Origin: Nonomuraea jiangxiensis | GTDB taxonomy: Bacteria; Actinomycetota; Actinomycetes; Streptosporangiales; Streptosporangiaceae | DNA length: 64,000 bases | NCBI RefSeq assembly: GCF_900099965.1 | Contig: NZ_FNDJ01000007.1 | Coordinates: forward strand, 94,995 to 158,994 | Direction: 5' to 3' | Part shown: in pieces, positions 33,884 to 43,300 of the stretch | Layout: each line of letters opens with the position of its first letter | Position numbering within the stretch: position 1 is the stretch's first letter | Translations under genes and position numbers: made by a program | Notes under the pieces: model-generated | The model's input: only the letters and a program-made list of their open reading frames with translations | Databases searched by the model: none | What the model was told of the DNA's origin: nothing

Positions 33884-34789
33884 TTAGTCGATGCCCGCGA
33901 AAAGATCGTTCTCGCGGGTGTACGGCTCCCCCAGGCCCCCGGCCTCCACGGGCGGCCCGGGCACCGGCGGCCCCGGCACCCCGAGGGCCAGGGTGAAGTG
34001 CTCGACCCCCATCGCCTCCTGCCCGACGTTGTTGGACAGGGCGAACCACGGGTCGGTCACGGTGATCTGGGTGGCGTGGGCGCGCATGGCGTCGAGCTTG
34101 TGCCGCAGCCACCCGCGGGCGTCGATCTCGGTGGTGACGTCCTCGTCCACGCAGCCGAACGGCATGTCCTCCACGCTCTCCAGCAGGAAGCCGACCTGGG
34201 CCACGCTCAGCGCCTCCGCCGAGCGGCGCATGACCGACCTGGGAACGGCCGTGTGGTAGAGCTTGGCGATCTGCCACGGCTCGCCCGTGCCGAAGCCCTC
34301 CTTCGCGGCCAGCTCGAACGCCCTGTGCGAGACGCGGTGCGCCTGGATGTGGTCGGGGTGACCGTAGAAGCCGTTGTCGTCGTACGTGACGAGCACCTGG
34401 GGGCGTATCTCCCGGATGACCTTGACCAGCTCGCCGGCCGCCTCGTCGAGGTCGGCACGCCAGAACGCGTTCGGGGCATCGTTGCTCGCCACGCCCATCA
34501 TGCCCGAGTCCCGCCAGCGTCCCGGCCCGCCGAGGAAGCGGTGGTCGGCGACGCCGAGCGCCCGGCAGGCGGCCTCCAACTCGCCGATCCGGTACGGTCC
34601 GAGCGCGTCGTCCCGGTCGGCGGCCAGGTGGGCGAGCTCCTCGGGGATGATCTCGCCCTCCTCCCCGAGAGTGCAGGTCACCAGCGTGACGTGGGCGCCC
34701 TCGGCGGCGTATTTCGCCATGGTCGCGCCGGTGCCGATCGACTCGTCGTCAGGGTGGGCGTGCACGAGGAGGAGCCGTCGCTCAGTCAT
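33884..34789 (-). CDS. mshB: Mycothiol deacetylase (GlcNAc-Ins deacetylase)
   Basis: About 301 aa PIG-L/LmbE-fold zinc enzyme. The motif AHPDDES near the N-terminus and YGHPDHIQAHRVSHRAFELA supply the metal ligands. Also seen are VTCTLGEEGEIIPEELAHLA, FLGGPGRWRDSGMMG and MPFGCVDEDVTTEIDARGWL, all typical of MshB. It removes acetate from GlcNAc-inositol in mycothiol synthesis. ATG at 34789. It leads a probable operon with the DUF6113-like protein. Confidence 0.93.
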   Translation of the reverse strand: MTERRLLLVHAHPDDESIGTGATMAKYAAEGAHVTLVTCTLGEEGEIIPEELAHLAADRDDALGPYRIGELEAACRALGVADHRFLGGPGRWRDSGMMGVASNDAPNAFWRADLDEAAGELVKVIREIRPQVLVTYDDNGFYGHPDHIQAHRVSHRAFELAAKEGFGTGEPWQIAKLYHTAVPRSVMRRSAEALSVAQVGFLLESVEDMPFGCVDEDVTTEIDARGWLRHKLDAMRAHATQITVTDPWFALSNNVGQEAMGVEHFTLALGVPGPPVPGPPVEAGGLGEPYTRENDLFAGID

Positions 34790-34832
34790 GCCCCGAGAGT
34801 AACAACGACGGGATTGCTGGCAGGATTGCCCC

Positions 34833-36920
34833 ATGAGTGAAAGCTTCCCCCGTCTGTCTGCCAGGACCCGCCGGTTCACCCTCGGCGTGCCCAGGAGCTT
34901 CACGATCTCCCCGGACGGTGGCCGGGTGATCTTCCTGCGCACCATGTCGGGCACGGATTCCGTCACCTGCCTGTGGGAGCTCGACACGGAGACGCACGTC
35001 GAGCGACTCGTCGTGGATCCGCGCGGGCTCCTCGCCGACGACGGGGAGGATCTGCCGCCGGAGGAGCGGGCCAGGCGTGAGCGCAGCCGGGAGGCGGCGG
35101 GCGGCGTGGTGGCCTACGCCACCGACTCCGGGGTCACCAGGGCCGCGTTCGCGCTGTCCGGCGGGCTGCACGTCGTGGATCTGGCGAGCGGCCAGGTTCG
35201 GCGGCTGGAGACGCCGGGGGCGGTCATCGATCCCCGTCTCTCTCCCGACGGGCGGCATGTCGCCTATGTCACCGAGGGCACCCTGCGCGTCCAGGACCTG
35301 GTCACGGGCGGGGACCGCGCGCTGGCCACGCCGGAGTCGGAGACGGTGACGTACGGGCTGGCCGAGTTCGTCGCCGCCGAGGAGATGGACCGGATGCGGG
35401 GCTACTGGTGGGCGCCGTCGAGCGACGCGCTGCTGGTCGAGCGGGCCGACGAGGCCCCGGTGCGCACCTGGCACATCGCCGACCCGGCCAACCCTGCCCG
35501 GCCCGCGACGGTCCAGCGCTATCCGGCCGCCGGCACGCCCAACGCCGTCACCGAGCTCTACGTGCTGGGGCTCGACGGGTCGCGGGTCGCGGTGCCGTAC
35601 GCGGAGGAATACCTGACGACGGCGGCCTGGGACTCCCACGCGCTGTCGATCGTGACGCTGACCCGCGACCAGCGGACGATGCGGCTGTTCACGGTCGACC
35701 CGGCGACCGGCGCGGCCACGCTCGTGCGCGAGGACACCGACCCGGCCTGGGTCGACATCGTCGCGGGCGTGCCCGCGCACCTCGACGACGGCTCGCTCGT
35801 CTGGGTGGCCAACTCCGAGGGCGGCCACCGCCTGTTCGTCGGCGACCGACCGGTCACGCCCCCCACGCTGCAGGTGCGGGCCGTGCTCGACGTCGACCAC
35901 GACAGCGTGCTGTTCAGCGCGAGCGGCGATCCGACCGAGATCCACCTGTGGACCTGGGACGGGCATTCGCTGCTGCCGGTCTCGACCCGTTCCGGGGTGT
36001 TCTCGGGGCGGATGTCGGGCGGGGTCGGCGTGCTGACCGAGCAGAGCCTCGACGCCGAGGGCGTGTCCACCACGGTGGTGCGGCGCGACGGCGTGGCGGT
36101 GCCGATCCCCTCGGTGGCCGAACGTCCCGGCCTCGACCTGCGCGTCTCCCTCGGCCGTTCCGGCCGTCGCGAGCTGGCCACCGCCGTGGTGCTGCCCTCC
36201 TGGCACGAGCAGGGCTCGCGACGGCTGCCGGTGCTCATGGACCCGTACGGCGGGCCGCACGCGCAGCGGGTGCTCAACCGGCGTGGCGCGTTCCTGGAGA
36301 GCCAGTGGTTCGCCGAGCAGGGCTTCGCCGTCATCCTCGCCGACGGGCGCGGCACCCCCGGCCGGGGCGTCGACTTCGAGCGGGCCGTGCTCAACGACCT
36401 GGCGTCCCCCGCGCTCGATGACCAGATCGACGCCCTGCAAGGCGTGGCCGAGCAATACCCCGACGACCTCGACCTGACGAGGGTGGCCATCCGCGGCTGG
36501 TCGTTCGGCGGCTTCCTGGCCGCCCTGGCGGTGCTGCGCCGTCCCGACGTGTTCCACGCGGCGGTGGCCGGTGCGCCGGTGACGGACTGGCGCCTGTACG
36601 ACACGTGCTACACCGAGCGCTACCTGGGCCACCCGGACGAACAGCCCGAGGTGTACGAGAAGTCCTCACTCTTCGCGGACGCCGCCAAGCTGGAACGCCC
36701 GCTGTTCCTGATCCACGGCCTCGCGGACGACAACGTGGTCGCCGCCCACACGCTGCGCCTCTCGTCGGCCCTGCTCGCGGCCGGACGCCAGCACACCGTC
36801 CTCCCGCTCTCCGGCGTCACCCACATGACGCCCCAGGAGGTAGTGGCAGAGAACCTGCTCCTGCTCCAGGTGGACTTCCTCAAGAAGTCCCTGGGCGGCC
36901 CCTGGCCCGACCACCCCTGA
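34833..36920 (+). CDS. Prolyl oligopeptidase-family peptidase (DPP-IV-like, S9)
   Basis: About 695 aa. A beta-propeller N-terminal part (FTISPDGGRVIFLR; LSPDGRHVAYVTEGTLRV) includes the Glu-Glu motif VAAEEMDRMRGYWWAPS used by DPP-IV enzymes to hold the peptide N-terminus. The alpha/beta-hydrolase part has the nucleophile Ser557 in GWSFGGF, Asp in HGLADDNVV and His in SGVTHMTP. It removes N-terminal dipeptides (X-Pro/X-Ala). No signal peptide, so it is probably cytoplasmic. Divergent from mshB. Confidence 0.92.
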   Translation: MSESFPRLSARTRRFTLGVPRSFTISPDGGRVIFLRTMSGTDSVTCLWELDTETHVERLVVDPRGLLADDGEDLPPEERARRERSREAAGGVVAYATDSGVTRAAFALSGGLHVVDLASGQVRRLETPGAVIDPRLSPDGRHVAYVTEGTLRVQDLVTGGDRALATPESETVTYGLAEFVAAEEMDRMRGYWWAPSSDALLVERADEAPVRTWHIADPANPARPATVQRYPAAGTPNAVTELYVLGLDGSRVAVPYAEEYLTTAAWDSHALSIVTLTRDQRTMRLFTVDPATGAATLVREDTDPAWVDIVAGVPAHLDDGSLVWVANSEGGHRLFVGDRPVTPPTLQVRAVLDVDHDSVLFSASGDPTEIHLWTWDGHSLLPVSTRSGVFSGRMSGGVGVLTEQSLDAEGVSTTVVRRDGVAVPIPSVAERPGLDLRVSLGRSGRRELATAVVLPSWHEQGSRRLPVLMDPYGGPHAQRVLNRRGAFLESQWFAEQGFAVILADGRGTPGRGVDFERAVLNDLASPALDDQIDALQGVAEQYPDDLDLTRVAIRGWSFGGFLAALAVLRRPDVFHAAVAGAPVTDWRLYDTCYTERYLGHPDEQPEVYEKSSLFADAAKLERPLFLIHGLADDNVVAAHTLRLSSALLAAGRQHTVLPLSGVTHMTPQEVVAENLLLLQVDFLKKSLGGPWPDHP

Positions 36921-36939
36921 CGCCATCCACCTCACCCCC

Positions 36940-37245
36940 CTGACAGGACCCCTACCACCACCGGAAACCCACCACCACGGGACACCAGCAGGGGACGTCA
37001 CCAGCACGCGACGCCACCAGCAAGGGACCCCATTAGCACGGGACGCCCTCAGAACGAGACCCCATTAGCACGGGACCGCAGTAGCACGGGGACGCCCTCA
37101 GAACGGGACGTCTCTCAGCACGGGGATGCCCCCAGCCTTGGGATGCCCCACCACGGGACATCACCCAGCACGGGGCATCCCTCGGCACCAGGCATCCCTC
37201 GGCAGAGCCGTCCCCCAGCACGAGCCGTCCCCCAGGCCACGGCTG
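36940..37245. repeat. Degenerate AGCACGGGAC repeat array
   Basis: Between the S9 peptidase and the secreted hydrolase, AGCACGGG(G)A(C/T)GCC(C)-type units recur about every 20-25 bases. The clearest are CATTAGCACGGGACGCCCTC at 37031 and related copies through 37230, alternating with CAGAACGGGACG and CAGCACGAGCCGTC variants. No coding frame and no tRNA is seen. It resembles in style, but not in sequence, the array at 1-316. Confidence 0.75.
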
Positions 37246-37410
37246 GTCCACCTCTCCTGGAGCCCACCAGGACAGGTGTCCAAACGACTAGCCGGCCCTG
37301 GGGACCGTCCGTTTCCGGATCGGACCTTGGTCCGTCAACCCGTGGTTTGATCTACCACCACCCAAGACCAAACCCTGGTCCGACGCGAGCCCACCCACCG
37401 CTCCGGCATC

Positions 37411-39012
37411 GTGAGCGGCATGCTGAAACCCCTCACCACCACCCTGACCCTCCTGACCTTGGGCCTAAACCCCCCAGCCGCCACCACAGGAGCCACCGAA
37501 ACCACGACCACCACCACCGGGACCATCACCACCGGCACCGACACAAGCGCCACCGGCACCATCACCACCAGATCGAGCACCACCAGGACGGGCGCCACCA
37601 GGACGGGCACCACTGAAACCGGCGAGGCTGAAACCGTCACCACTGGCGCCACCGGCATCAGGACCACTGCCACCCGGACCACCGGGAGGGCCGCACAAGC
37701 ATGGACTCCATGCCCCAACGACAAGATCGGCATGGAGTGCACCGACCTCCAGGTCCCCGTTGACTGGCGAAAGCCCGACGGCCGCAAGATCACATTGAAG
37801 CTGGGCCGCCTGAAGGCCACCGGCCCCGGCCCTTCCAAGGGCTCGGTCCTGCTGGCCTACGGCGGCCCCGGCGCCCCCGGCATCGCCCTCACCCAGACCG
37901 CCGCTGCCAACTGGTGGACCGACCTGCGCAAACGCATGGACATCGTGACGTGGGACACCCGCGGATACGGCGAGCAGCACCAGGGCCTCAGCACCGGCCT
38001 GCAGTGTGCCTGGACCCGCATCCCCATCCCCGACTCCCCCGCCGACGACGCCGACTTCGGCCGCCTGTCCGACACCAACCGCGGCTACGCCGAGGCCTGC
38101 CGCCTCAAAGACCCCGAGCTGTTCGCCAATATGAGCTCGGCGGACCAGGCCAGGGACATGGAGGCGATCAGAAAGGCCCTGGGCGACGACAAGCTCAACT
38201 TCTACGGCGCGTCCTACGCGGGCTTCTACGGCCAGTCCTACGCTCGCCTCTTCCCCGGCAACGTCCGCACGATGGTCCTCGACGGCACGTGGAGCCACAG
38301 CGCCCCTGACTGGACCACCGAGCTGGTGGAGATGGCCAAGTCCAACGAGCAGCACATGCAGCGCTTCTTCACCTGGTGCGCCACCAACGACTGCCGGGAC
38401 ATACCCGCCCTCTGGCGCAAAGTGATCGCCCGAGCGGCCCGCACCCCCATCCCCACCAAGACCCCCAACGTGGCCTACAGGACTCGCGACCTCCAGTCGT
38501 TCGCCCTGTTCCTGGCCCGCCAGGGCCCCTCGGCCTGGCCCAAGCTGGCCGAGGCCATCCGCAAGTCCGCCGACGGCGACGCCTCCGACTTCGTGCCGGC
38601 CAGAGGCGCTCGCTATCCGGACCAGACAACAGGCGTCACCGAATGCACCGACTGGCCCCGCTTCGCCACCCGAAAGGAGCAGATCGCCACTACCAAGCGC
38701 GTCCTCCAGGCCGCTCCCAACACCGGCACCGCCAACACCCTGGCCTCCGGAACCCTGAGCTGCATCGGCTGGCCCGTCCCCGTCACCAACCCACCGGCCC
38801 CCCTCCCCAAGGGCCTACCGCCCCTGCTCGGCGCAGGCGCCTGGGGCGAGTCAGACGCAGTGGACCGCGTCCTGTCCCAGGTCCCGGGCAGCACCACCAT
38901 CCACCACGACGGCCCAGGCCACACCCTCTACGGCACCAACCCCTGCGCCCGCACCCACATCAACCGCTACTTCACCAACGCCACCCTCCCCCCAAAGAAA
39001 ACAGCCTGCTGA
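37411..39012 (+). CDS. Secreted alpha/beta hydrolase, tripeptidyl aminopeptidase-like (S33)
   Basis: About 533 aa, GTG 37411 or ATG 37420. A signal peptide (LKPLTTTLTLLTLGLNPPAA) leads into a Thr-rich low-complexity stretch to about residue 93, then the hydrolase: MECTDLQVPVDWRKPDGRKI, oxyanion loop LAYGGPGAPG, nucleophile in FYGASYAGFYGQSYARLFPG and a C-terminal TAP-type domain ending with the His in DGPGHTLYG. This is the SlpD/SlpE/Tap pattern of actinomycete tripeptidyl aminopeptidases. The Thr-rich linker is unusual for the family. Confidence 0.87.
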   Translation: MSGMLKPLTTTLTLLTLGLNPPAATTGATETTTTTTGTITTGTDTSATGTITTRSSTTRTGATRTGTTETGEAETVTTGATGIRTTATRTTGRAAQAWTPCPNDKIGMECTDLQVPVDWRKPDGRKITLKLGRLKATGPGPSKGSVLLAYGGPGAPGIALTQTAAANWWTDLRKRMDIVTWDTRGYGEQHQGLSTGLQCAWTRIPIPDSPADDADFGRLSDTNRGYAEACRLKDPELFANMSSADQARDMEAIRKALGDDKLNFYGASYAGFYGQSYARLFPGNVRTMVLDGTWSHSAPDWTTELVEMAKSNEQHMQRFFTWCATNDCRDIPALWRKVIARAARTPIPTKTPNVAYRTRDLQSFALFLARQGPSAWPKLAEAIRKSADGDASDFVPARGARYPDQTTGVTECTDWPRFATRKEQIATTKRVLQAAPNTGTANTLASGTLSCIGWPVPVTNPPAPLPKGLPPLLGAGAWGESDAVDRVLSQVPGSTTIHHDGPGHTLYGTNPCARTHINRYFTNATLPPKKTAC

Positions 39013-39138
39013 CCCCCACACCACCCTCCCCCTTAAGCCGCCACGCTGTGCTGGGGGTTGCGGCGCCCAGAGAGGTGTCTGGGGCCCGCTGTGCTGGGCG
39101 TGGCTGTGCCGGGGTGATGGTTCTGAGGTGAAGTGCCT

Positions 39139-39248
39139 GGGGTGATGGTGTCCCGGGGTGATGGTGTCCCGGGGTGATGGTGTCCGGGGTGATGCTGTCC
39201 GGGGTGAGGCGGGTGTGGTCAGGCTGGGATGTGGTCAGGCTGGGGTGT
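39139..39248. repeat. Two adjacent 16-bp tandem repeats
   Basis: GGGGTGATGGTGTCCC repeats about four times between 39139 and 39205. It is followed by about two copies of GTGGTCAGGCTGGGAT (39215-39248). Both lie in the 428-bp gap between the secreted hydrolase and the converging ABC exporter gene. No coding support. Confidence 0.75.
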
Positions 39249-39266
39249 GGTCGACTTGGGTGGATC

Positions 39267-39416
39267 ACCGCCAAAGCCCTACACAACGCCGGACGCCCAC
39301 CCCAACATCAAGAACAGCAAAAGCGGAGCCTTACCGCCAAAGACCTACGCAACGGCGAACGTCGACCCCAACATCAGGAGCGGCGAAAGCGGGGCCTCAC
39401 CGCCAGGGCCTTGCAT
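39267..39416. repeat. 66-bp direct repeat, two copies plus partial third
   Basis: Units start ACCGCCAAAG at 39267 and 39333, with a third partial copy at 39399; the period is exactly 66 bases (22 codons). The two full copies differ at roughly 13 positions. In one frame they read TAKALHNAGRPPQHQEQQKR and TAKDLRNGERRPQHQERRKR, without a good start. This may be a decayed repeat-protein fragment or a non-coding repeat. Confidence 0.7.
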
Positions 39417-39440
39417 GACGGCGTGCGTCGGGTCCCGGTG

Positions 39441-41201
39441 TCAGGAGTGGGTGGAGGTGGGGGTGCCGTGCCAGCTGGCCCAGAGGGCTGCGTATGAGCC
39501 GCCCTCCGCCACCAGCTCCTCGTGCGAGCCCAGCTCGCTGATCCGTCCGTCCTCGACCACGGCCACCCGGTCGGCGTCGTGGGCCGTGTACAGCCGGTGC
39601 GCGATGGCGATCACCGTACGCCCGTCCAGGACGGCGGCCAGGGAGCGCTCCAGATGTCTGGCCGCCCGGGGGTCGATGAGCGAGGTGGCCTCGTCCAGTA
39701 CGAGGGTGTGCGGGTCGGCGAGCACCAGCCGGGCCAGCGCGAGCTGCTGTGCCTGGGCGGGTGAGACGGCCAGTCCTCCGGAGCCCACCTCGGTATCCAG
39801 GCCGGACGGCAACCCCTGCACCCAGTCGAGTGCGTCCACCGCCTCAAGCGCCTTCAGCACGGCCGGGTCGTCAGCGTCCGGCCGGGCGATGAGCAGGTTG
39901 TCGCGTACGGTCCCCTTGAACACGTGGTGCTCCTGGGTGACCAGCGCGACGTGCCCGCGCAGGTCGTCCAGGGGCAGCTCGACCAGCGGCACCCCGCCGA
40001 CGGACACGTGCCCCGTACGCGGCCCGTGGATGCCCGCCAGCAACCGCCCCAACGTGGACTTACCGGCCCCCGAGGGCCCCACCATGGCCAGCCGCTCCCC
40101 GGGCTGCACGGTGAGCGAGACGCCGTGCAGCACGTCGCGCCCCTCCCGGTAGGCGTACCGGACGTCGGAAGCCTCCAGCGCCTCCCCCGAGGGCTGGGCG
40201 GCGGAGGAGGTCGTACGGTCGTCGGGCACGTTGGCCACCCCGAGCAGCCGAGCCATGGCCGCCCCGCCCACCTGCAACTCGTCGATCCACATCAGGAACC
40301 TGTCCAGCGGATCGATCAACTGCTGGGCGTAGAGCAGGCCGGTGGCCACCTGGGACAGCTGCACCCACCCGTTGGTGTAGAACAGCCCGCCGACCAGCAG
40401 CGTGGCCACCACCGGGATCACGTAGCCCAGCTCCACGGCGGGAAACCACAAAGTACGCAGCCCGAGGGTGTAACGCTCGGCGGAGTAGGAACGCCGGATG
40501 TCGTCGTCGGTACGGGTGCGCCGCCGGGCCTGCAACCCGAGCGCCTCCACGGCCCTGGCACCCTCGACGGTCTCGGCCAGGCCCTCCGTCATGTCGGCGT
40601 AGGCGGCGTTCTCGCGGAGGTAGCCGTCGCGCGCCCGCTTCAGGTACCACCGGGTGGAGATGTAGATCACCGGCACGGCGATCAGCATGGGCAGCATGAG
40701 GGACGGGCTGACCAGCAACAACGCGCCCAGCGTGATCACGAAGGTGACCAGCGCGATCAAGGTCTCGGGCACGGCCAGCCGTACGGTGCGCGACAGCGAG
40801 TCCACGTCACGGGACGTCCTGGTGATGAGGTCACCGGACCCGGCCCGTTCGACGGTGGACAGCGGCAGCCCCAGCACCCGTGCCACGAACTCCTCGCGCA
40901 ACTCGGCCAGCACCCTCTCGCCGAGCCTGGCGGAGGCCAGCACCGCGTACCGCATCAGGGCGCCCTGCAACAGCAGGAAGGCGCCGATGGCGGCGGCCAC
41001 GACGGCGACGTTGACCTGCCGGCCGTACTGGACGTCCTCCACCAGCGCGCCGAGCTGCCACGGCACGACCAGGCCGGAGACGGCTGCTAGCCCGTGCAGG
41101 GTCAGGGCCAGGGCGAGCTGGCGCGGGTATTTCAGGGTCAGCCGCCTGGCGTAGGCACGCACCTGTTTCTGATCGGCGACCGGCAGGATTTCGCGGGCCA
41201 T
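39441..41201 (-). CDS. ABC exporter half-transporter, catalytic Walker sites
   Basis: About 586 aa: a six-helix type IV (ABC-B) membrane domain, then an ATPase with intact Walker A (GPSGAGKST), Q-loop (LVTQEHH), Walker B (TLVLDEATS) and H-loop (IAIAHRL). The signature, however, reads LAVSPAQAQ instead of LSGGQ. It lies 3 bases after a second half-transporter whose defects are complementary, so the two form a heterodimer. Lipid, peptide or drug export is likely; the substrate is unknown. Confidence 0.92.
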   Translation of the reverse strand: MAREILPVADQKQVRAYARRLTLKYPRQLALALTLHGLAAVSGLVVPWQLGALVEDVQYGRQVNVAVVAAAIGAFLLLQGALMRYAVLASARLGERVLAELREEFVARVLGLPLSTVERAGSGDLITRTSRDVDSLSRTVRLAVPETLIALVTFVITLGALLLVSPSLMLPMLIAVPVIYISTRWYLKRARDGYLRENAAYADMTEGLAETVEGARAVEALGLQARRRTRTDDDIRRSYSAERYTLGLRTLWFPAVELGYVIPVVATLLVGGLFYTNGWVQLSQVATGLLYAQQLIDPLDRFLMWIDELQVGGAAMARLLGVANVPDDRTTSSAAQPSGEALEASDVRYAYREGRDVLHGVSLTVQPGERLAMVGPSGAGKSTLGRLLAGIHGPRTGHVSVGGVPLVELPLDDLRGHVALVTQEHHVFKGTVRDNLLIARPDADDPAVLKALEAVDALDWVQGLPSGLDTEVGSGGLAVSPAQAQQLALARLVLADPHTLVLDEATSLIDPRAARHLERSLAAVLDGRTVIAIAHRLYTAHDADRVAVVEDGRISELGSHEELVAEGGSYAALWASWHGTPTSTHS

Positions 41202-41204
41202 GAG

Positions 41205-42893
41205 TCAGTCCTCCCCACGAGTGACGGTCGCCGCGTATGCGGGCGAGGTGTCGAGCAACTGCCGGTGCGTGCCCTCGGCCAGCATCCGCCCGTCCTCCAC
41301 GTAGATCACGTGGTCGGCACGGTCGAGCACCAGCGGGCTGGTCGTACAGACCAGCGTGGTCTTGCCGGCACGGGCCTTGCCCAGCCGGTCGGCGATGCGG
41401 GCCTCGGTGTGGGCGTCCACGGCGCTGGTGGGCTCGACCAGGATGAGCACCTCGGGATCGGCCAGCAGCGCCCTGACCAGCCGCAACCGCTGCTGCTGCC
41501 CGCCGGAGAACTCCCGCCCGGCCTCGGCCACCCGCGCGTCGAACCCGTCGGGCAGGGCCTCGACGATGTCGAGCGCGCAGGCCGCGTGCAGGGCCTGGCG
41601 GACCTGCTCGTCGGACGCGCTGCCACGCACGTCGAGCTCGTCGCGCAGCCTCCCGGTGAACAGCCGCGCGCCGTTGTCGGCGACGAGGATCCGCGAGCGT
41701 ACGTCGGCGACGGGCAGGGCCGCGAGCTCGGTGTCGCCGAAGGTGACGTCGCCGGGCGCGTAGCGGCCGAGCCGGTCGGCGACGGCGATGGCGTCCTCCG
41801 GACTGGCGGCGGCCAAGGCGGTGAGGGCGCCGGGCTGGAGGGTGACACCACTGTAGGAGTCGCGCAGCACCCCGCCCTCGCTGCCGGCCGTGCCACCGGT
41901 GATCTCGGGCTCGATGGACAGGATGCGGATCACCCGCCCGGCCGCGACATGGCCCTTGGTGATCTTGTCGGCGGCCTCGGTGAGCGTGCGCATGGGCCCG
42001 ATCAGGAACACCGCGTAGAGATAGAACGCGACGAGTTGCCCGGTTGGGATGTCCCCGGCGACGGCGAACGAGGCCCCGACGCCGGTGACGATCGCGATGA
42101 GGACGCCGGGCAGCACGATCTGGGCGCCTTCGAGCACCGACTCGACCCCGGCCACCCGTACGCCCGCCCGCCGCGCCTGCTGCGACTCCTCGTGGTAGCG
42201 CTCGGCGAAGACCTGCTCGCCGCCGATGCCGCGCAGCACCCGCAGCCCGGCCACGATGTCGGCGGCCCTGGTGGACAGGTCGCCGGTGAGCTGCCGCTGG
42301 TGGTGCTGCCGCCGGTGCAGCGGCCGCAGCAGCGGGCCGACGGCGACGGCCATGAGCGGCACCCCGAACAGCACCAGCAGCCCCAGCGGCAGCGAGGTCG
42401 AGATGAGGATCACGGTGACGGTGACGATGGCCACGACCGCGCCGGTGCCGCGCAGCAGGATGTCCATGGAGCTGCCGATATGGGCGATGTCGGAGTTGCC
42501 GACGCTGACGACCTCGCCGGTCGAGAGCCGTTTCGGCAGCGTGGCGCCGAGCCTGGCGGCCTGCCTGGTGGTCAGCTGCACCGTACGGTAGGCGGCGGCC
42601 AGCCAGTTGTAGACGGCCATGCGATGCCGCATGATCCCGGTGAAGGCCTGCACCAGCCCCAGCCCGAACAGGATCGCCGCCCACCTCACCAGGGCCCCGG
42701 TGTCCTTGGCGGTGACGGCCTCGATGCCCTTCCCGAGCACGGCCGGCATCAACGCCTGCACCAGCCACCACAGGGTCGCGAAACTGATGCCCGCGAACAG
42801 GGACGGCGCCTGACGCCGTGCGTTCCACCAGAGATAGCGGATCGGGCTGCGGATGTCGGGCACGCCGGGATCGGCGTCGGGAAGGGAGCGCAT
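41205..42893 (-). CDS. ABC exporter half-transporter with degenerate Walker A/B
   Basis: About 562 aa from ATG 42893 (GGTGAGG upstream). It has a six-helix membrane domain. In the ATPase the Walker A site is replaced by LAAASPEDAIAVADRLGRY with no GK[ST]. Walker B reads VLILVEPTSAVD (Asp replaced by Val, Glu kept), and the H-loop His is replaced (CTTSPLVLD). The signature FSGGQQQRL is canonical. It pairs with the downstream gene so that its signature completes that gene's ATP site. Confidence 0.9.
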   Translation of the reverse strand: MRSLPDADPGVPDIRSPIRYLWWNARRQAPSLFAGISFATLWWLVQALMPAVLGKGIEAVTAKDTGALVRWAAILFGLGLVQAFTGIMRHRMAVYNWLAAAYRTVQLTTRQAARLGATLPKRLSTGEVVSVGNSDIAHIGSSMDILLRGTGAVVAIVTVTVILISTSLPLGLLVLFGVPLMAVAVGPLLRPLHRRQHHQRQLTGDLSTRAADIVAGLRVLRGIGGEQVFAERYHEESQQARRAGVRVAGVESVLEGAQIVLPGVLIAIVTGVGASFAVAGDIPTGQLVAFYLYAVFLIGPMRTLTEAADKITKGHVAAGRVIRILSIEPEITGGTAGSEGGVLRDSYSGVTLQPGALTALAAASPEDAIAVADRLGRYAPGDVTFGDTELAALPVADVRSRILVADNGARLFTGRLRDELDVRGSASDEQVRQALHAACALDIVEALPDGFDARVAEAGREFSGGQQQRLRLVRALLADPEVLILVEPTSAVDAHTEARIADRLGKARAGKTTLVCTTSPLVLDRADHVIYVEDGRMLAEGTHRQLLDTSPAYAATVTRGED

Positions 42894-43300
42894 AGCCTCA
42901 CCAGCCTGGCCTGTCCGCCCGCTGTCCGGCAAACCATTTTCCCCAGCTAGGAAGCCCGGCGACGCCGTGATCCGAGCTCCTCCCAGCCCACTCGAACGCC
43001 CCCGAAACCCCACCCACACGGCCATCCACGCAAGGGCTCAACGAACCCAATATCTACCATCCGCCCCACCAGTGATATCCGCCACACCACACACAGGACA
43101 GCGGGAACATGAGGGATCTTTACAAGGTGCACCCGCCGCCCGGGACGATCCTCCCTGGGCCATCCCCGTTCAGCTCCCTCGGGTCCGCGATTTCCGCCTC
43201 TTTGGGCCTTTTGTCCCAGCCTTACATCGTGTATCGGTCCTGCCTCCGACCGCGCGCCGGGGCCTCCGGCAGGGCCGCCGGTAGGCCAGAATCGACCCTT
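42894..43300. other. Intergenic between ABC exporter and kinase genes
   Basis: A 407-base region between divergent genes. An in-frame extension of the kinase upstream to 43109 exists, but its translation (Pro/Ser-rich, no family pattern) does not look coding. Promoters for both directions should be here; none is clear enough to mark. Confidence 0.4.

Noticed and set aside
41700..41880. Frameshift destroying Walker A in the ABC gene
   Set aside because: The frame continues normally on both sides, other frames give no Walker A here, and the partner gene's changes are complementary, so the loss looks evolved.
43109..43300. Upstream 64-residue extension of the APH-like kinase
   Set aside because: Its translation has no kinase pattern and is Pro/Ser/Arg-rich; the GTG at 43301 starts right at the conserved N-lobe.
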